DNA of 64,000 nucleotides, from assembly GCA_039942715.1 (NCBI GenBank), contig JBDVBY010000004.1, positions 186,001-250,000 of the forward strand, in the 5' to 3' direction. Positions 24,298-33,191 of this stretch are shown here, piece by piece (position 1 is the first letter of the stretch; every line of letters starts with the position of its first letter). This DNA comes from JABDJX01 sp039942715 (GTDB lineage: Bacteria; Pseudomonadota; Alphaproteobacteria; Rhodobacterales; Rhodobacteraceae). Both the position numbers and the translations under genes were made by a program. The notes under the pieces were generated by a model, which saw only the letters and a list, made by a program, of their open reading frames with translations, did not search any database and was not told where the DNA came from.

Positions 24298-25646
24298 AAC
24301 TTTTCACACTCGCTACATCGTTGATGATCGCGACTGCCGCGCTGGCAGAAGACCGCGCGCTTGTGATCGGGATCGATGACTATAGCGCTTTGGCTGAGGC
24401 AAACGATTTAAATGGCGCGGCAGCCGACGCCGAACGGATCGAGACTTTTCTGACAGACACACTGGCCTTTCCAAGCGGCAGCATAACTCGCCTGACAAAT
24501 GCCGCGGCAAGCTCAGATGCGATCCTATCAACGTTGATCGATACGGTTGTGCGCGAAACAAATCCCGGCGAACGCGTTGTGTTTTACTTCGCAGGGCTTG
24601 GCACAGTTTTGCCCGATGGCACGCCCGCTTTGATCGCTCACGATGGCAATACTCTTTTGGGGCAAATCCCACTTGGCACCCTTGCGGAGATTATCGGCGT
24701 GATTGCAGATCGTGACGTGGCCGTATTCCTTGATGCAAGCTTTGATGGCGGTCCTTTTGGCACGCGTGGCCTGCCCGGTGCCAATGCGAGCGCGTTTCCG
24801 GAATTCGACGCCAGTCTTTGGATGGCCGCACAGACCGGTCAGTTTGCATGGGAAGCCGTGGATCGTGGCGTGTTCACAGATGCGCTTCTTGATGGCGCCG
24901 TTCATGGCGATGCCAACAGCGATGGGACCGTAACCAACGGCGAAATGCTGTCGCACACGACGATGTTGATGCAAAGTTGGTGCGAAGATCATGCGGCCTG
25001 TTCGATCACCGGACGCGGGTTTGCCCCTGCCTTTTCTGGCGACGAAGCGGGCGTTCTGGCAACGAAATCGGCGCCTATCGTCGTCCCTGTGATTGCGGAA
25101 CCTATTATCAAAGACGATGGCTTGCCCGCCAGTTTCCGCGAAACGCTTGGTTTTGTGACCGACCTGTTTGCACCCAGTAATGACGCGCGTTTGACTTTGT
25201 CGATCAAAGGCGGCGACGCTTTGCAGGTGGGTGACCTTGTGAGTTTCACCGTCTCAGCCGACCGTCCCGGCACGCTATTGCTTTTGGACGTTGATCCCGT
25301 TGGCCAACTGGCGCAGGTCTATCCGTCGCAACTGTCCGCAGAAGACGGCACGCGTGTCTCTCCGGGCCAACCTTTGATCATTCCAAGCGCGCTTGGCGCA
25401 AACGGACGTCCGCTTCGCATCCGTGTCACAGAACCAAGCGGTCAGGGTCTCCTTTTGGGGCTTTTCATCGAAGGCGATCTGCCCCAACTCACCGCGCTTC
25501 TACCTGCCGGGATCAATGGCGGACCGGTGCCCAATGCCAGCCAATCCCTATTTGAAATCAGCCAGCGCCTTTTGCGCCTTGAGGCAGATGCCGATCAACC
25601 CATCGCTTGGTCAGCTACCTATCTGCCCTACCGCATCGAACCGTAA
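24294..25646 (+). CDS. Secreted pseudocaspase with DUF4384-like domain
   Basis: The product is 450 residues from ATG 24294, which overlaps the previous stop as ATGA. A signal peptide (ends AALA) precedes a caspase fold (RALVIGIDDYSAL). Both catalytic residues are replaced: VVFYFAGLGT has Leu102 where His is expected, and VFLDASFDGG has Ser149 where Cys is expected. The p10-side pattern GVFTDALL and the calcium-loop-like DANSDGTVTNGE (206-217) remain, so the fold is probably kept. The C-terminal part (about 300-420, LTLSIKGGDALQVGDLVSFTV, GTLLLLDVDPVGQLAQVYP) resembles DUF4384, often found with secreted caspases. It is likely a scaffold or regulator of the intact caspase at 26536-28044; that pairing is inference. 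Confidence 0.82.
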   Translation: MKLFTLATSLMIATAALAEDRALVIGIDDYSALAEANDLNGAAADAERIETFLTDTLAFPSGSITRLTNAAASSDAILSTLIDTVVRETNPGERVVFYFAGLGTVLPDGTPALIAHDGNTLLGQIPLGTLAEIIGVIADRDVAVFLDASFDGGPFGTRGLPGANASAFPEFDASLWMAAQTGQFAWEAVDRGVFTDALLDGAVHGDANSDGTVTNGEMLSHTTMLMQSWCEDHAACSITGRGFAPAFSGDEAGVLATKSAPIVVPVIAEPIIKDDGLPASFRETLGFVTDLFAPSNDARLTLSIKGGDALQVGDLVSFTVSADRPGTLLLLDVDPVGQLAQVYPSQLSAEDGTRVSPGQPLIIPSALGANGRPLRIRVTEPSGQGLLLGLFIEGDLPQLTALLPAGINGGPVPNASQSLFEISQRLLRLEADADQPIAWSATYLPYRIEP

Positions 25647-25666
25647 ACAAGACAAGGAAACATCCG

Positions 25667-26539
25667 ATGTACCGCACTCTTTCGCTCCTTTCGCTTTTGG
25701 CCTCGCCTGCCCTTGCCTGCCCGCAGTACGACACCGTTGTCGCCGCTGTACAAAGCAACGACAAATCCGGCGCCGAAACGCTCTATGACGAGATTATCTT
25801 TAGCGCGGATTGTGACGATGCCATCCGCGAATGGGTTGGCGACTATCTCGCGCGCGAGAGCTTTCTTGATGCGCTTGAAGCCGATGGCGCAAAAAAGCGC
25901 GCCCACCTGAACAAAGCACTGAAGTTTGAACGCCATTGGCGCAGCTATGCTGAACTTGGCAAGCTTGAGTGGTCGCTTGGGCGCTACGGTGAGGCAGCAC
26001 AGCACTTTCAACTTGCCTTGAACGAACTGTCCGAAGGCGACCAAACCCATGATGCGGGGACCGAAGAAATCGCAGAGGTCTATGAACTTGCCACTGCTGC
26101 GCTTGCTTTGGCACAAAGCCCGGTGGATATGCCGCGCACGCGCTCTGGCAACACAGGTGGCATTTTCACGACCTCGATCCGCGGCTTTGAAATTGAAGAG
26201 GTCAGCCTGCCGATCACGTTTGAATATGACTCGACCGAGTTTGACGAGATTGGCGCCGAATATGCACAAACATTGGTCGAGCACATCACGCTTAGCGCGC
26301 CCGCAAGCATCGCATTGGGCGGTCACACCGACCCCGAGGGGCCCGACGATTATAACTTGTCGCTTTCAGTCCAACGCGCAGAAAAGGTGAAATCATATTT
26401 GTTGGCCAATGGTTTTACCGGCGAAGTGCGCATCGCAGGCTACGGCGAAAAAGACATCCCTCCAGCACCTCCGGGCATTCAGCCCGGCTCTGCTGAACAT
26501 CACCGCATCGCGCGCCGCGTCGCGTTTTCAACCCAGTGA
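25667..26539 (+). CDS. Secreted OmpA-C-domain protein with helical repeat region
   Basis: The product is 290 residues from ATG 25667, with AAGGA upstream. It has a signal peptide (MYRTLSLLSLLASPALA), then a TPR-like helical middle (YDEIIF, NKALKFERHWRSYAELGKLEWSLGRYGEAAQHFQLAL), then a C-terminal OmpA-like peptidoglycan-binding domain (ITFEYDSTEFDEIG, IALGGHTDPEGPDDYNLSLS, RAEKVKSYLLANGF, IAGYGE, RRV). It should tether to the cell wall and could help hold the Tad-like complex or the caspases in the envelope. No beta-barrel is present. Its stop overlaps the caspase GTG start as GTGA. Confidence 0.8.
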   Translation: MYRTLSLLSLLASPALACPQYDTVVAAVQSNDKSGAETLYDEIIFSADCDDAIREWVGDYLARESFLDALEADGAKKRAHLNKALKFERHWRSYAELGKLEWSLGRYGEAAQHFQLALNELSEGDQTHDAGTEEIAEVYELATAALALAQSPVDMPRTRSGNTGGIFTTSIRGFEIEEVSLPITFEYDSTEFDEIGAEYAQTLVEHITLSAPASIALGGHTDPEGPDDYNLSLSVQRAEKVKSYLLANGFTGEVRIAGYGEKDIPPAPPGIQPGSAEHHRIARRVAFSTQ

Positions 26540-28044
26540 TCCGTGCCGCTATCTCTTTCGTGCTGGCAACACTTATGCCGATGCAAGCCATGGCCGAGCG
26601 CACGTTTGGGCTGGTGATCGGGATTGATGAATACACCTACATCCCCGATTTGCATGGCGCGGTGAACGATGCTGAAGACATCGCCGATGCATTAGACAGC
26701 CTTGGCGCCGAGGTCACACTTTTGACCGACGCCAAGGCGACACGCAGTGCGATCTTGGGTGCCTGGGAGCACATTTTAGCGAAGGCAACACCGGGGGACC
26801 GCCTGATCATCAGCTATGCCGGGCATGGCTCGAACGAGCCTGAACACACACCAGGCAGCGAAGAAGACGGACGCGATGAGAATTTTCTTTTAGCCGGATT
26901 TGCACCGCGCGGGGAAGCTGCGGGCCAGCGCATTCGCGATGACGAAATTGCAGATATGTTGGCCCGCAGCTCTGTTCTGGACGTGATTTTCGTCGCAGAT
27001 GCCTGCCACGCTGGAACGGTCACGCGTGATTTGAACCCTACGCTTGGCTATCGCTATGTCACGCCGCAAAACATGTCGGGCGATCCGTTGCCGCCACCTC
27101 CTCCGCCACCAAGCGGCGGGGATACGCCGGATCAAATCGCGCTGTTTCTAGCGGCGGTGAACGAGACAGAAAAAGTGCCCGAAGTGCTGATTGATGGAGT
27201 TCCGCGTGGCGCGCTTAGCTTTGCATTTGCCGACGGGTTGCGCGGCGCGGCTGATCTGGACCGCAACGGTGTTTTGACCAAAGGCGAGCTTGAAACCCAC
27301 GTGCGCCGCACCGTGCGTCAGGTCAGCGATGGCGCGCAGCTTCCACAATCGGAACCAGCTGGGCAAGAGAACGTTTCACTTCTGCAATTGCCCGCTCCCA
27401 GCGCGACAAAACCTGCGCCTTTATCCCTGATCGAAACGTCCTTTGCTGATTTGCCCGCAATCACCGTCGAACCGGCTCAATGGGACGACATCAGCGGGAT
27501 CAAAGTTGCACAGCCCGGTGCGTTACGGCGCGAAGGCTCTGTCGTTTATTCCAGCATTGGCAACCACTTGGCGACACTGAATGGCAAGGGCAACCTACAG
27601 GCCGTCATCGACAAACATCGGCTGATCACGACCTTGAACAAAGTGGCGCATTCTTCCGCCTTGATTGGTTTTGATCGTGGCGATCTGATTTACCGCGACG
27701 ACCAGACTTTGACGATTACAGTGGATAAACGCAGCACAAAACACCTCACTCTGATCAACCTTAGCGCAGACGGCAAAATCTCTCTGCTTTACCCTGTTGC
27801 CGCCTATAACGATGCGCTGGAAACGCCACCTTCTCAGCAGATCTCCCTGCCCGTGCGCGTCACTCCACCCTTTGGCTCGGATCATGTGGTGGCCATTGAA
27901 ACAGACGTGCCCGCCCCGGTTCTGATCAAAGCGATTACCCGTTTGGAAGGCTCCCAAGACATGAGCGCCTTGTGGGATCTGTTGCGACACAGCAAAGGAC
28001 GCATCGCTCTCTTTCCGTTTTTCACTGCAGGCCCATCGCTATGA
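26536..28044 (+). CDS. Secreted caspase-family (C14) protease with DUF4384-like domain
   Basis: The product is 502 residues from GTG 26536 (GTGA overlap). It has a signal peptide (FVLATLMPMQAMA) and a caspase fold with an intact dyad: His97 in ISYAGHGS and Cys157 in FVADACHAG. A proline run (186-192) interrupts the p20/p10 region, where a removable linker is often found. The p10 part has GALSFAFADGL followed by DLDRNGVLTKGE (240-251), an EF-hand-like loop consistent with calcium dependence known in metacaspases. The C-terminal domain (SADGKISLLYP, VVAIETDVPAPVLIKAI) resembles DUF4384. It is the active counterpart of the pseudocaspase two genes upstream, probably a periplasmic or surface protease; a machine component is a plausible substrate. 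Confidence 0.87.
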   Translation: MIRAAISFVLATLMPMQAMAERTFGLVIGIDEYTYIPDLHGAVNDAEDIADALDSLGAEVTLLTDAKATRSAILGAWEHILAKATPGDRLIISYAGHGSNEPEHTPGSEEDGRDENFLLAGFAPRGEAAGQRIRDDEIADMLARSSVLDVIFVADACHAGTVTRDLNPTLGYRYVTPQNMSGDPLPPPPPPPSGGDTPDQIALFLAAVNETEKVPEVLIDGVPRGALSFAFADGLRGAADLDRNGVLTKGELETHVRRTVRQVSDGAQLPQSEPAGQENVSLLQLPAPSATKPAPLSLIETSFADLPAITVEPAQWDDISGIKVAQPGALRREGSVVYSSIGNHLATLNGKGNLQAVIDKHRLITTLNKVAHSSALIGFDRGDLIYRDDQTLTITVDKRSTKHLTLINLSADGKISLLYPVAAYNDALETPPSQQISLPVRVTPPFGSDHVVAIETDVPAPVLIKAITRLEGSQDMSALWDLLRHSKGRIALFPFFTAGPSL

Positions 28045-28559
28045 CCAGTTTGATGCATCATCCAATTGCGCCCGGGTTGGTCGCAACCACCGTAGCCTTC
28101 GCTACCCTTGCAAGTGCACTCGCAACGGGTGCTGATCTTGTGCACAGCGGGTGGAGCGCGTTTTTATTCGCCATCCTTGCGAGCCTTGCGTGGATCGACG
28201 CCACCACTGAAACAGTCCCTGACGTTCTGACCCTCGCGCTTGTGTTCACAGGGCTTGCCCATGCTGCCGCGGTCGGAGCTGTGATGCTTCCCATCGCAGG
28301 TGGCGCGGTCCTTTTGTTATTTGTTGGCGTCCTGCATGGGCGGACCACTGGTGATCTTGGCTGGATTGGCAGTGGTGACTTCTTTCTCGCCGCAGGTGTC
28401 GTTGCTTGGTTCGGCCCTGTGCATGCGCTGGATATCCTTGCTCTTACAACGATCTGTCTACTTTTTCACAGCCTGATGACCCGGCGCGCATCAATCGCGC
28501 TGGCACCATCACTTGCCGCTGCGGCGGCTTTTATTTGGATCGGAGGCCCAATCCTATGA
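28041..28559 (+). CDS. tadV: Type IV prepilin peptidase (A24, CpaA/TadV-like)
   Basis: The product is 172 residues from ATG 28041 (ATGA overlap with the caspase stop). It is a compact membrane protein with about five or six helices. Both catalytic aspartates can be placed: Asp53 in AWIDATTETVPDVLTL and Asp113 in GSGDFFL (GxGD motif). It lacks the N-terminal methylase domain, as is usual for Tad peptidases. It should cleave pseudopilin leaders such as RRG-SVTIEM at 15331. The four pilin-like peptides at 11340-13033 carry no leader and would not need it. Confidence 0.84.
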   Translation: MTSLMHHPIAPGLVATTVAFATLASALATGADLVHSGWSAFLFAILASLAWIDATTETVPDVLTLALVFTGLAHAAAVGAVMLPIAGGAVLLLFVGVLHGRTTGDLGWIGSGDFFLAAGVVAWFGPVHALDILALTTICLLFHSLMTRRASIALAPSLAAAAAFIWIGGPIL

Positions 28560-29341
28560 GCGACAAAAGCCCACCTACCCTGCATATCGTCTCTACCGAA
28601 CAGCGCCCTTATGTTACCGACTTGACCAGCCGCGAACCGCACCTGACAATACGCACCGGGGGACGGGATTTGAACGACGCGATCACTGATATTCCAGACA
28701 CGCCGCCATCAGGCGATAGTGTACGACTGGCCTTTGAAACGGTCGAGGCCAGTCTGCGCGCGGAAAACTGGTTCTTTGAAACTGTGCGGGGCGAATTAGA
28801 AAAGACGGCGCCTTTGTCAGATTTCCCAACCGTGATGGGCGCAAACGGGCATGATTATCTTCTCCATTTCACCCAGTTTCTGTTCTTTTTAAAGGCGCTT
28901 GATTGCACCGATGCCGACGCCATCGCCAACTATATCGAGGCGCATAACGCGCGCGTTGAAAAACTGATCAACGACCCAAGTTTTACCAAAAGCAAAAACG
29001 AATTTCGCAAAGCCATCTTTCGCCCCGAGCGCAAAGCCAAGATCCTCGATACCATTCGTACTTTGCGCACGCCTGTTTTCGCCATTTACGAATATGCGCA
29101 TCTACTGATTGACGAGATGTCGCCAAAAACCACCGAAAAGCTCATCGAAGACCTGCGCTTTGGCGGCGTTCTGGCGCGGCGCGTCGATGATCGCATGTCA
29201 GTAGATCAAAAGCGCGTGCTGATCGCGTCCACCGGATTTCTTGAAGACACCTATCGCATGTCGCTTTTGATGCAGCGTAGGATGATTGCCGCTGGTCTTT
29301 CGGACGAAGAATATCGCCGCGCTCAGGTCACAAAGGCCTAG
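28556..29341 (+). CDS. Cytosolic protein of unknown function ending the Tad-like operon
   Basis: The product is 261 residues from ATG 28556 (ATGA overlap with the peptidase stop). It has no signal peptide or membrane segment, and is predicted mostly helical and charged, with conserved-looking patches such as NFLLHF-like HDYLLHFTQFLFFLKAL and FRKAIFRPERKAKILDTI. No family is recognised. Tight coupling with the peptidase and the rest of the operon implies a role in the machine, perhaps cytosolic regulation. Its 3' end overlaps the convergent Crp-family gene by 4 nt. Confidence 0.6.
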   Translation: MSDKSPPTLHIVSTEQRPYVTDLTSREPHLTIRTGGRDLNDAITDIPDTPPSGDSVRLAFETVEASLRAENWFFETVRGELEKTAPLSDFPTVMGANGHDYLLHFTQFLFFLKALDCTDADAIANYIEAHNARVEKLINDPSFTKSKNEFRKAIFRPERKAKILDTIRTLRTPVFAIYEYAHLLIDEMSPKTTEKLIEDLRFGGVLARRVDDRMSVDQKRVLIASTGFLEDTYRMSLLMQRRMIAAGLSDEEYRRAQVTKA

Positions 29342-30042
29342 CGTTCGGCCAAGTGTTCCAGCGTTTCGCGACAAAGCAGAACAAGCTGGCGACCGTCACT
29401 ACGCAATACACCGACTTCGCTCCAAGCTTTGATTTGCCTGTTCACGTTCTCTCGGGCAAGGCCGCTAAACTCTCCGATATCCTGCTGTGAAAAACGCTCT
29501 TCCAACACAGTCGTGCCGTCAGCGCTTTGTGCCCCCCACTTGTCAAACAACTGTAAAAGACCACGGGCAAGCCGCGGTTCGCCTTCTATGATTGTCTGGG
29601 TTGCAAACATCTCGGAGGCATTGCGTACCTTTCGACACAACTCGACAATCACAGCCTTTGCAATGTCAGGACGTACCGAAATGTATTCAAGGACGTTCTC
29701 GCGCGATAAGGCCAAGCCTGTTACCGCGTTTGACGCCACAGCATCCGCAGAGCGCGCGCCACCATCCAAAGTCGCAATCTCGCCCAACACTTCGCCTGCG
29801 CCCATATAAGCCAGAACCGATTTGCGCCCCATCAAAGATGTGGTTGAAATTTCTACGCGACCGCTTTCGATCAGAATGAGCAAAGCGCCCGGATCGCCCT
29901 CCAAAAAGATTGTCTGGCGAGCCGCAAATGACACAGGGCGCGCATCCGCAAAAAGCGTGCGACATCCATCCACGCCAATCGCGTTGACCAAACCGCCCTT
30001 TAATTGGCTGTCTTTTAGCTCGGCTAATCCCATGGGCGACAT
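29338..30042 (-). CDS. Crp/Fnr-family transcription regulator
   Basis: The product is 234 residues from ATG 30042. The N-terminal cyclic-nucleotide-binding fold is clear (IFLEGDPGALLILIESGRVEI, YMGAGEVLGEIATLDGGARSA). The phosphate-binding cassette GEIATLDGGARSA lacks some residues of E. coli CRP, so the ligand is uncertain. The C-terminal winged helix has FSQQDIGEFSGLARENVNRQ: the R-E-x-x-x-R recognition pattern of CRP, predicting TGTGA half-sites. No [4Fe-4S] cysteine cluster as in FNR is visible. It lies between the Tad-like operon and a cyclase gene. The perfect TGTGA-N6-TCACA site at 10810-10825 is a candidate target. Confidence 0.85.
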   Translation of the reverse strand: MSPMGLAELKDSQLKGGLVNAIGVDGCRTLFADARPVSFAARQTIFLEGDPGALLILIESGRVEISTTSLMGRKSVLAYMGAGEVLGEIATLDGGARSADAVASNAVTGLALSRENVLEYISVRPDIAKAVIVELCRKVRNASEMFATQTIIEGEPRLARGLLQLFDKWGAQSADGTTVLEERFSQQDIGEFSGLARENVNRQIKAWSEVGVLRSDGRQLVLLCRETLEHLAER

Positions 30043-30164
30043 TAGACACCCAGAGTGCGGCCTTGCGTCAAGCGCAAACACTACTGACGGGTATAACCTC
30101 TCGCTAAACCTGTACATATTGACACATTTTCAGTGGTTTTTAGCAGATTTGGGCACCTAAGGGC

Positions 30165-33100
30165 TTAGCTTGCATGCCCAGAAGACACCGGAAACTCCGC
30201 GTCGACCCAACGCTCCCACAAGACAGCGCCCTGGTTTTGGGCCACTTCACGGGCTGACTGGGCAGTTTCTACCGCCTCGCCAGCCTGACCATTTTCCCGT
30301 TGGATCACTGCGCGCGCAAGCAGCAAAGGTGCGCGGCATTGTTCCTCGCCTGTGGCACCAATCTGTTCAAGATGATGTTCCACAAGATTGTTTGCTTCAA
30401 GAACACGTCCTTGTTTGACCATGAATGGCGACTGGATGGCGGCAAAAAGCGCCTGCCAGCAAGTGAACCCGGTTTGCCTCCAGGCTGCAAACCCGGTTTC
30501 CATCAAAGCCACCCCTTCTACGGTTTGCCCGCGACGGGCTTGGCACCAACCTTGCACAAATTGCGCCATGGCAACGAACTCTGGAAAGCCTTGTTCAATC
30601 GAGAACGTCAGCGCTTCCTGGCTCGCCAGATCGGCCGTCATCACATCGTCGCGCAACATGGCTGTATTGAACCGTGCAAGCAGGGCAAAACCCACCTCAT
30701 GCGGGAAGTTCAGTTTTCTACTAAGACTTATCGCACCTTCCGCTAGTGCGAGTCCCTCGCCAAAATCGCCTTGGATGGTTCTGGTAAGGCCTGCATAGAA
30801 ATGACTGAAAACGCCAAACTCTTTTATGAATTGTGCATAAAGCGCTTTATGCTTTTCCATGTCATAGCGCGCTATGACGCGGTCTAGAGTTTCCATGGTT
30901 TGCGCGTTGTCACCGCGATGCCAAGCCACCATGCCCTTCAACAAATTGCCCGCCAAATGCGCAACATCAGATGGGTTTTGCTGATCAAGCAGCAAAACGG
31001 CGTCAGCCATGGTTTCCGCACGGTCAAGATCAGCGACGGCCCAAGCGTGTTCGGCTGTATAGAAAACGACAGGAAGCATATCATCTAGCATGTCCAGACG
31101 TTCGACCAATTCCATTGCGCGCGCCTGTATACGGCCGAATTCTTCATTGCCCGGCCCACGCGTCACCATCAAAGTGGGGCCCTTTACAGCCAACAAACGC
31201 ACTTCAAGATGATCGCGTGCTTCGCCAGGCGCGAGCGTTTTTATGCCAGCAAGGCCAGCCTCAAGATACCCCAACGCTTCGGCGGCACCTCCTTTTTTGG
31301 CGGCGGTCAGAGCAGCGGACATATAATGCTCGGCGGCTTCTTCATAGCGACTGGCCTTGGCAAGGTGACCTGCAAGTACATGATCTTCCAACGGCGGCAG
31401 CGCAGCCTTGCTCAAATAGGCGGTGGCAATTGCGTCATGAATTTTATGCCTTTCGCCCTCAGACATGTTCCCATAAACCGCGTCGCGGATCAGAGCATGT
31501 GTAAATGTAATCTGATCGTTCTCTTGAAGAGCGCCAGATCGATCGGCCAGGTTCAACGCGCGCAAAGCCTCAAGCATCGTATTGCCTAGAGCAAGGTCTT
31601 GGCCGACCAGACGCATGGCCAGTTCGGGATCGAAATTACGCCCCAGCGCCGACCCAACACGTACAAAACTTCGGGCTTCGTCATCAAGCCGATCAAGCTT
31701 GGACTGAATGATCGACGTCAGTGACAAAGGAACATGGGTAGCCTTCAAAGCCTCGCCGCCGGTCTCCAACATGATTTCGGCGTACTCTTGCAAAATCAAA
31801 GGGACGCCTTCACTTTTTTCAACAAGCAAATCGGTAGGGGCATCTTTGCCCAAAATTTGTTCTGCTAAGGTCCTTGAGTCTGCGTTCGACAACGACGAAA
31901 GGCGCATCGGTGGCGCTTTTGGCAAGCCCTCTCCGTAAGGGGGGGTAATACGGGTTGAAAGGATAATCAGTACGGGATGGGCGTGCGCGCGCGCAATCAG
32001 CATATCCAAAAGCTGGGCAGATGTCGGATCAAGCCAGTGAACGTCTTCAAACACCACGACCAATGTGCCGCGCCCGACAACAGAAGCAAACATTTGATCG
32101 GCAAGTTTTTCCAGCGCACGATCGCGGCGTGTATTCACCGACTCTGACGGGTCTAGGTTTGCGCTTGCCTCAAATGGGTTGAACAGATCGAGCAATATTT
32201 CGGCATCATTGTCACCAAGTCCCCAGGCTTCTTTCACAAGACGCTTGAGCTTGCCCATCCGCATTGCAGCATCGTCCGTGATACTCACGCCCACGACCCA
32301 TTCGAGATAACGAACGACAGGATAGAGCGTTGTTCCTGTGTGTTCGGGCGAGCATTGCAGCACAAAACTTGGCGTGCCGCTTGTCTGCGGGCTTTGCAGA
32401 AAGGTTTGGATCAGGCGGGACTTGCCTAGCCCGGCGTCAGCCGTAATCGTCACCGCACGTCCGCCCTCGCGACCGGCTTTGTCATACAAGTCGTGAAGCT
32501 GTTCCATCTCTGCCTGTCGACCGACCACATCTCCTGCTAGGTGCCCGCGCAAAGTGTCAAAGCGCGTTGTCAGGCCCGTTCGTGCTTTGACGGCCTGATA
32601 AACCGGTTCGGGCTGCGCAATACCTCGCAACTCGTGGATACCAAGCTCTTTCAGTTGAAACGTACGACCAATCAAACGCCGCGTGTCGTCACAGATGAGC
32701 ACGGTGTTGGGCTTGGCCATCGCCTCAAGCCGGGCGGCGCGATGGATGCACTTGCCCACGGCGCCAGTGCCGAATTGATCCGCATCGCTGCTGATCATGA
32801 CGGAGCCTGTGCTGAGACCAAGGCGCGCGCTTAAGGCGACATCGTCTGATCGGCTTTTTTCTAGATCGCGAATGATCTCAAGCGCGGCTTTGACAGCATG
32901 CGGGGCATCGTCTTCACTTGCGTGAGGAAGCCCAAAATAGCAAACGATACCATCGCCAAGGTACTCGGCAACAATGCCGCCACGACGCCGAACTATGCCG
33001 GTGCACATGGAATGAAAGCTCTGGAGCACTGCCCCGTAGCCTTCATGCCCAAGCTTTTCCATCAAGTCGGTGGACCCGACGATATCGACCATCAAGACTG

Positions 33101-33191
33101 TTACACCGCGATGTTCTTTGCCGACCAGAGTATCAGAGTTTGTCTGTGTTCCGGAATCGCCAGCCCTTCGATCTGACGTTTCAGTGCCCAT
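30165..33191 (-). CDS. Class III nucleotide cyclase-like / AAA ATPase / TPR signalling protein
   Basis: The product is 1008 residues. Residues about 25-205 form a class III cyclase homology domain with metal aspartates Asp36 (VDIVGST) and Asp80 (YLGDG). Then follow an AAA-type ATPase with Walker A ADAGLGKS (about 250) and a long TPR/helical region to the C-terminus, as in MalT-like signalling proteins. Substrate-binding residues are unusual: Glu76 stands where adenylate cyclases have Lys (AEYLGDG), and the usual GDTVN-x-AAR segment reads GKCIHRAAR. Activity or product specificity is therefore doubtful. It overlaps the upstream monohaem protein gene by 11 nt and lies 123 bp upstream of the Crp-family gene on the same strand. 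A signalling pair is plausible. Confidence 0.82.
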   Translation of the reverse strand: MGTETSDRRAGDSGTQTNSDTLVGKEHRGVTVLMVDIVGSTDLMEKLGHEGYGAVLQSFHSMCTGIVRRRGGIVAEYLGDGIVCYFGLPHASEDDAPHAVKAALEIIRDLEKSRSDDVALSARLGLSTGSVMISSDADQFGTGAVGKCIHRAARLEAMAKPNTVLICDDTRRLIGRTFQLKELGIHELRGIAQPEPVYQAVKARTGLTTRFDTLRGHLAGDVVGRQAEMEQLHDLYDKAGREGGRAVTITADAGLGKSRLIQTFLQSPQTSGTPSFVLQCSPEHTGTTLYPVVRYLEWVVGVSITDDAAMRMGKLKRLVKEAWGLGDNDAEILLDLFNPFEASANLDPSESVNTRRDRALEKLADQMFASVVGRGTLVVVFEDVHWLDPTSAQLLDMLIARAHAHPVLIILSTRITPPYGEGLPKAPPMRLSSLSNADSRTLAEQILGKDAPTDLLVEKSEGVPLILQEYAEIMLETGGEALKATHVPLSLTSIIQSKLDRLDDEARSFVRVGSALGRNFDPELAMRLVGQDLALGNTMLEALRALNLADRSGALQENDQITFTHALIRDAVYGNMSEGERHKIHDAIATAYLSKAALPPLEDHVLAGHLAKASRYEEAAEHYMSAALTAAKKGGAAEALGYLEAGLAGIKTLAPGEARDHLEVRLLAVKGPTLMVTRGPGNEEFGRIQARAMELVERLDMLDDMLPVVFYTAEHAWAVADLDRAETMADAVLLLDQQNPSDVAHLAGNLLKGMVAWHRGDNAQTMETLDRVIARYDMEKHKALYAQFIKEFGVFSHFYAGLTRTIQGDFGEGLALAEGAISLSRKLNFPHEVGFALLARFNTAMLRDDVMTADLASQEALTFSIEQGFPEFVAMAQFVQGWCQARRGQTVEGVALMETGFAAWRQTGFTCWQALFAAIQSPFMVKQGRVLEANNLVEHHLEQIGATGEEQCRAPLLLARAVIQRENGQAGEAVETAQSAREVAQNQGAVLWERWVDAEFPVSSGHAS

